DNA from: Pigoraptor chileana
Taxonomy: Eukaryota > Opisthokonta > Filasterea
Assembly: GCA_943704495.1 (NCBI GenBank)
Contig: CALSCR010002120.1
Span: forward strand, 1-23,138
Direction: 5' to 3'
DNA: 23,138 nt
Position numbers and translations under genes: made by a program. The notes under the pieces were generated by a model. The model made no database searches. It saw only the letters and a program-made list of their open reading frames with translations, and had not been told where the DNA came from. Below are positions 20,934 to 23,138 of the stretch, one piece after another; position 1 is the stretch's first letter; every line of letters starts with the position of its first letter.

Positions 20934-22674
20934 ATCCCCAACCAACCGATAACAGATTTGTCGTCCGCAATGGCCTCTGCAATTACAGAGGCACCGTCGT
21001 CACGCAAGCGAGGATTGTTTGCGGCGATGATGTGGCGGAGGGTACATGACGGAGCTCCAGTCCTCCCCTGCGACGACGCGCCCTGGCGGAGCGTCAAGGC
21101 CCATGCTTCCGCAGGCGATTTGGTTAATTGGTGCTGAAAATGGATAGAGGGTTCGCAAGAGATGTAGGATTCAAGTCAGCGTCTTAGGCACTGTGCCCAT
21201 GCACTCCATAAAGGCTCATAAGAGATAGAGGGAGAAATCTAGGATTCAAGTCAGTGTATAGGCGCTGTGCCCATGCACTCCACAAGAGATAGAGAGTATG
21301 CGTGTGTCTGTGTGTGTCTGTGTGTGTCTGTATGTGTCTGTGTGTGTCTGTGCGTGTCTTGAAAGCTCGCTCGCAACCTCGCTCGTACCAACATTCCTTA
21401 CGAGCGCACAATGCTCAACAAGAGAAGGCACAGCACTCGACAGACAGCGACCTCGGGATGCACGTGATGCACATGGCGCACGCACCTTGATTATTCCCGC
21501 AATAACCAGCCCTCCCTTTGAGGTCAGCTTTGAGCCCGATATGTCGACGAGACGGAGATAGCGATGGTTGCGGATTGCGCTCGAAAGAACTGGCAATGCA
21601 GCGGCGATACACACGCAGCCACACACTTTAATACCAACAGTAGACATAGCAAACAGCCATTGACGTCCCCCACAAGTTGACATGTGAAAGAATCTTGCTG
21701 CATCATGGTATATGAGCATGCATAATACACGAGTATGTTCGTTTGCAAAAGATTGGAGCATGCGCTGTTCACCCACGCTCAAGACCGGCATCGCCAATCG
21801 CGCAGTTGGTGATCACCAGGCTGCGAAGCGTCAGATTCTTCTTCAACCCCTGAAATGTAATCGTCAAATTTAACGGTACACGAGTGAGTCAACTCACATC
21901 AATGTGTGCGTTCCAATGGACAGCACTACAATTGACGACAACCCGCAGTATATCTCAACTCAATAATGTAATAAAGTAAAGTAACGAGAGTGTGGTCATT
22001 TCTGTGTGTCTGACGACGCTTGCACTCTGCGGTCCATCTCCGATATCGGATACAAAGGTGAACGCACTCACCGCGTGTAATGCCTTGATGTCTCGGAGAT
22101 GTAGCTTGATATTGTCCACGCGCAAGTCGAGCAGAGACAGTGAACCCGCGAGGCATGAACCAAGACTCCTGCAGATGGGTCAACGCGGGGTCAATTGAGC
22201 ACAGGTTTCGCAAATCCAGTCCGTTCTTCCTTTTCGGCACCTCCATCCCCCCCTCACCTGCACAGCTGGTTGGCAATGTCGGGATCACATATGGGCGGCT
22301 TTTTGGCAGGACCACCTGAAAGCACACGAACATCAGCCACGGATTAGAAAGCAACCACAATCAGCGGCGCTTCAAAAAAAGATTAAAGCAGTAATGGACA
22401 GACCATTGAGGAGGAGAAGCTTCCTCTTATTTGGACCGCGCGGGTACAGCGACTCGAGTGACACCTGACGCAGCGACACGTCCCGTGCGATGGCGGCAAA
22501 GAGAGGCACCGTGTCGGCCGTTGTCAGCCTATCCAGACGCGCGCTGATGGCCAGTTCGCCCGCACCAGTACGGACAGACTCTATGGGGCACACGTTGTGT
22601 ATGCTGCAGAGGTCCGCATAGTGCCGTGCAAAGTCGCGCGGCCATTGTTTGCGCTCCTCCACTGTGCGAATCAT
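17888..22674 (-). CDS. CEP78: Centrosomal protein CEP78 homologue (leucine-rich repeats, coiled coil, acidic tail)
   Basis: Exons are 22674-22404, 22315-22258, 22168-22072, 21849-21777, 21589-21486, 21133-20947, 20687-20577, 20436-20330, 20126-19838, 19710-19664, 19434-19251 and 18897-17888; 2538 bases, 845 aa plus TAG. CEP78 sits on the centriole wall, takes part in ciliogenesis and centriolar ubiquitin-ligase control, and is mutated in human cone-rod dystrophy with hearing loss. The N-terminus (FARHYADLCSIHNVCP) fits CEP78. Ribonuclease-inhibitor-type LRRs span about 95-310 (NCAIGDAGLELLSSAI, VDISGSKLTSKGGL, VIALDLRSCGITDVGG, LRVLDLRGN). After them come WIPPEYARLLSQR, like the LPPG-x-LPWR segment, and a coiled coil (about 465-509, LELEAENERMADEMRR). 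The last 330 residues are Ser/Asp/Glu-rich with a 9-residue tandem repeat and two copies of a GGAI-NFD-FFG motif. Several donors (GTCTGT, GTTGGT, GTACGT) were chosen by alignment. Confidence 0.92.
18137..18181 (-). other. Tail motif copy 2 in CEP78 (R-I-G-G-A-I...F-F-G)
   Basis: Codes for residues about 749-763, RIGGAITRNFDDFFG. It matches copy 1 at 18356-18400 in 10 of 15 positions, mostly with conservative changes elsewhere, and is followed by a strongly acidic stretch. Confidence 0.8.
18212..18292 (-). repeat. 27-base coding minisatellite, three units
   Basis: Three 27-base units (18212-18238, 18239-18265, 18266-18292) differ at only a few bases and code for a 9-residue Arg-Glu-Ser-Gly-Ala-Ser-Arg-Ala-Ser type repeat in the CEP78 tail. 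Units 1 and 2 carry CACGTG; unit 3 has CACGCG. The period is a multiple of 3, so the frame is kept. Confidence 0.92.
18356..18400 (-). other. Tail motif copy 1 in CEP78 (R-L-G-G-A-I...Y-F-G)
   Basis: Codes for residues about 676-690, RLGGAIAHNFDEYFG, in a Ser/Gly-rich stretch that otherwise looks disordered. Together with copy 2 it brackets the 9-residue minisatellite. Confidence 0.8.
20135..20185. repeat. (ACAGTG)n hexanucleotide repeat beside a CEP78 acceptor
   Basis: About seven ACAGTG units with one A variant. On the coding (minus) strand it reads (CACTGT)n and ends about 9 bases before the acceptor of exon 9 at 20126, so the branch and pyrimidine region of intron 8 is made of this repeat. 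Confidence 0.9.
20888..20932. repeat. (CAA)n trinucleotide repeat in CEP78 intron 6
   Basis: About 13 CAA units with one AAA interruption. On the coding strand this is (GTT/TTG)n starting about 15 bases after the donor GTTGGT at 20946. It is intronic, so it does not code for polyGln. Confidence 0.85.
21160..21212 (-). repeat. Dispersed intronic repeat, copy 5
   Basis: The minus strand reads TATGGAGTGCAT, GGGCACAGTGCCTAAGAC, GCTGACTTGAATCC and TACATCTCTTGCGAACCC. It is one of the two fullest copies. It is in CEP78 intron 5, less than 30 bases upstream of the exon 6 acceptor. Confidence 0.85.
21236..21295 (-). repeat. Dispersed intronic repeat, copy 6 (tandem to copy 5)
   Basis: The minus strand reads TTGTGGAGTGCATGGGCAC, AGCGCCTATACACTGAC and TTGAATCCTAGATTTCT. 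It is a second copy in the same orientation, 76 bases away, separated by GATAGAGGG-type sequence. It is in CEP78 intron 5. Confidence 0.85.
21299..21359. repeat. (TGTGTC)n hexanucleotide tract
   Basis: Nearly uniform TGTGTC/TGTGTG units over about 60 bases, directly next to dispersed-repeat copy 6 in CEP78 intron 5. Confidence 0.85.
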
Positions 22675-23063
22675 GGTGTGGGTGCGCTGTGATAGCCAGT
22701 TGTGATCGGCATGGACAGATATATGCACAGACACAAATAATAGCACAACAACAACAACAACAGTTAAACGGAGGCGATGGTCTGGCAGTATAGGAGAAGG
22801 CTCTTCATCTTGTTGTGAGCAAGTGTGTTGAGCTATAACAAGTGCAGGAGTAGTCACCTTATTGTAATAACTTTGTCTTGTGCTGAACGGCGCCGCCCTC
22901 GTTAGTGGATCGCCAGAAAAGCGCGGGAAGATCACGTGATGCGATTCTATCTGTCACGTGATGACGGATAGCTAAATTGCCTATATTGGTAGTCGTGACG
23001 TCAGAGTTAATTCCGCACAAAACACACGGCAAGCAAAATTAGACCTGACGTATGCATAGACAC

Positions 23064-23064
<1 letters not shown>
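22675..23064 (-). promoter_or_regulatory. CEP78 upstream region with two TCACGTGA sites and a TGACGTCA site
   Basis: Perfect 8-base palindromes TCACGTGA lie at 22932-22939 and 22954-22961, 22 bases apart (about two helical turns). A perfect TGACGTCA (CRE/bZIP core) follows at 22996-23003. An ATATTGG (CCAAT on the minus strand) is at 22984-22990. A (CAA)n tract at 22746-22762 lies in the presumed 5' UTR. The cluster lies 258-330 bases upstream of the start codon and could also serve a divergent gene beyond the window. Confidence 0.6.

Positions 23065-23138
<74 letters not shown>
23065..23138. repeat. Long (CA)n microsatellite at window edge
   Basis: At least 37 uninterrupted CA units, cut by the end of the window. 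It is the longest simple repeat seen here. Confidence 0.97.

Overview
The window is nuclear DNA of a eukaryote. Five genes, each with several introns, lie on alternating strands: a K+ channel (-), PWP2 (+), PUM3/PUF6 (-), ARMH1 (+) and CEP78 (-). I built the exon models by hand, choosing splice sites that keep the frame and keep protein alignments gapless against family members I remember. No search was run. Base composition is close to even, introns are dense (46 in view) and (CA)n/(GA)n microsatellites are very common. CEP78 and ARMH1 suggest an organism with centrioles and flagella, such as a flagellated protist or an early-branching opisthokont. I cannot place it more precisely. Nothing bacterial, viral or organellar is seen.

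Left to right: (1) 70-2234 (-), the N-terminal 559 residues of a voltage-gated K+ channel with a C-linker and cyclic-nucleotide-binding-like domain; the C-terminus is off the left edge. (2) 2235-4121, almost 1.9 kb between two divergent genes with no recognised gene. (3) 4122-7958 (+), PWP2, a UTP-B subunit of the small-subunit processome, 9 exons and 854 aa. (4) 8284-12940 (-), PUM3/PUF6, a nucleolar Puf-like protein of large-subunit assembly, 12 exons and 729 aa, converging on PWP2. (5) 12941-13491, a short divergent promoter region. (6) 13492-17763 (+), an ARMH1 (C1orf228-like) armadillo protein, 13 exons and 711 aa. (7) 17888-22674 (-), CEP78, 12 exons and 845 aa, converging on ARMH1 with only 124 bases between stops. 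(8) 22675-23138, the CEP78 upstream region with two TCACGTGA sites and one TGACGTCA site, ending in a long (CA)n tract at the window edge.

Functionally there are two convergent pairs: two ribosome-biogenesis genes (PWP2/PUM3) and two genes with a known or suspected centriole/cilium link (CEP78/ARMH1).

The most interesting signals are in the introns. One PWP2 intron is best read as AT-AC, and one ARMH1 intron begins GTATCC. Both contain TCCTTGAC, the minor-spliceosome (U12) branch motif, and every other donor I placed has G at +5. A dispersed repeat of about 50-60 bases, possibly tRNA-derived, occurs about six times, always in introns. The CEP78 homologue also carries a duplicated acidic/aromatic motif in its tail.
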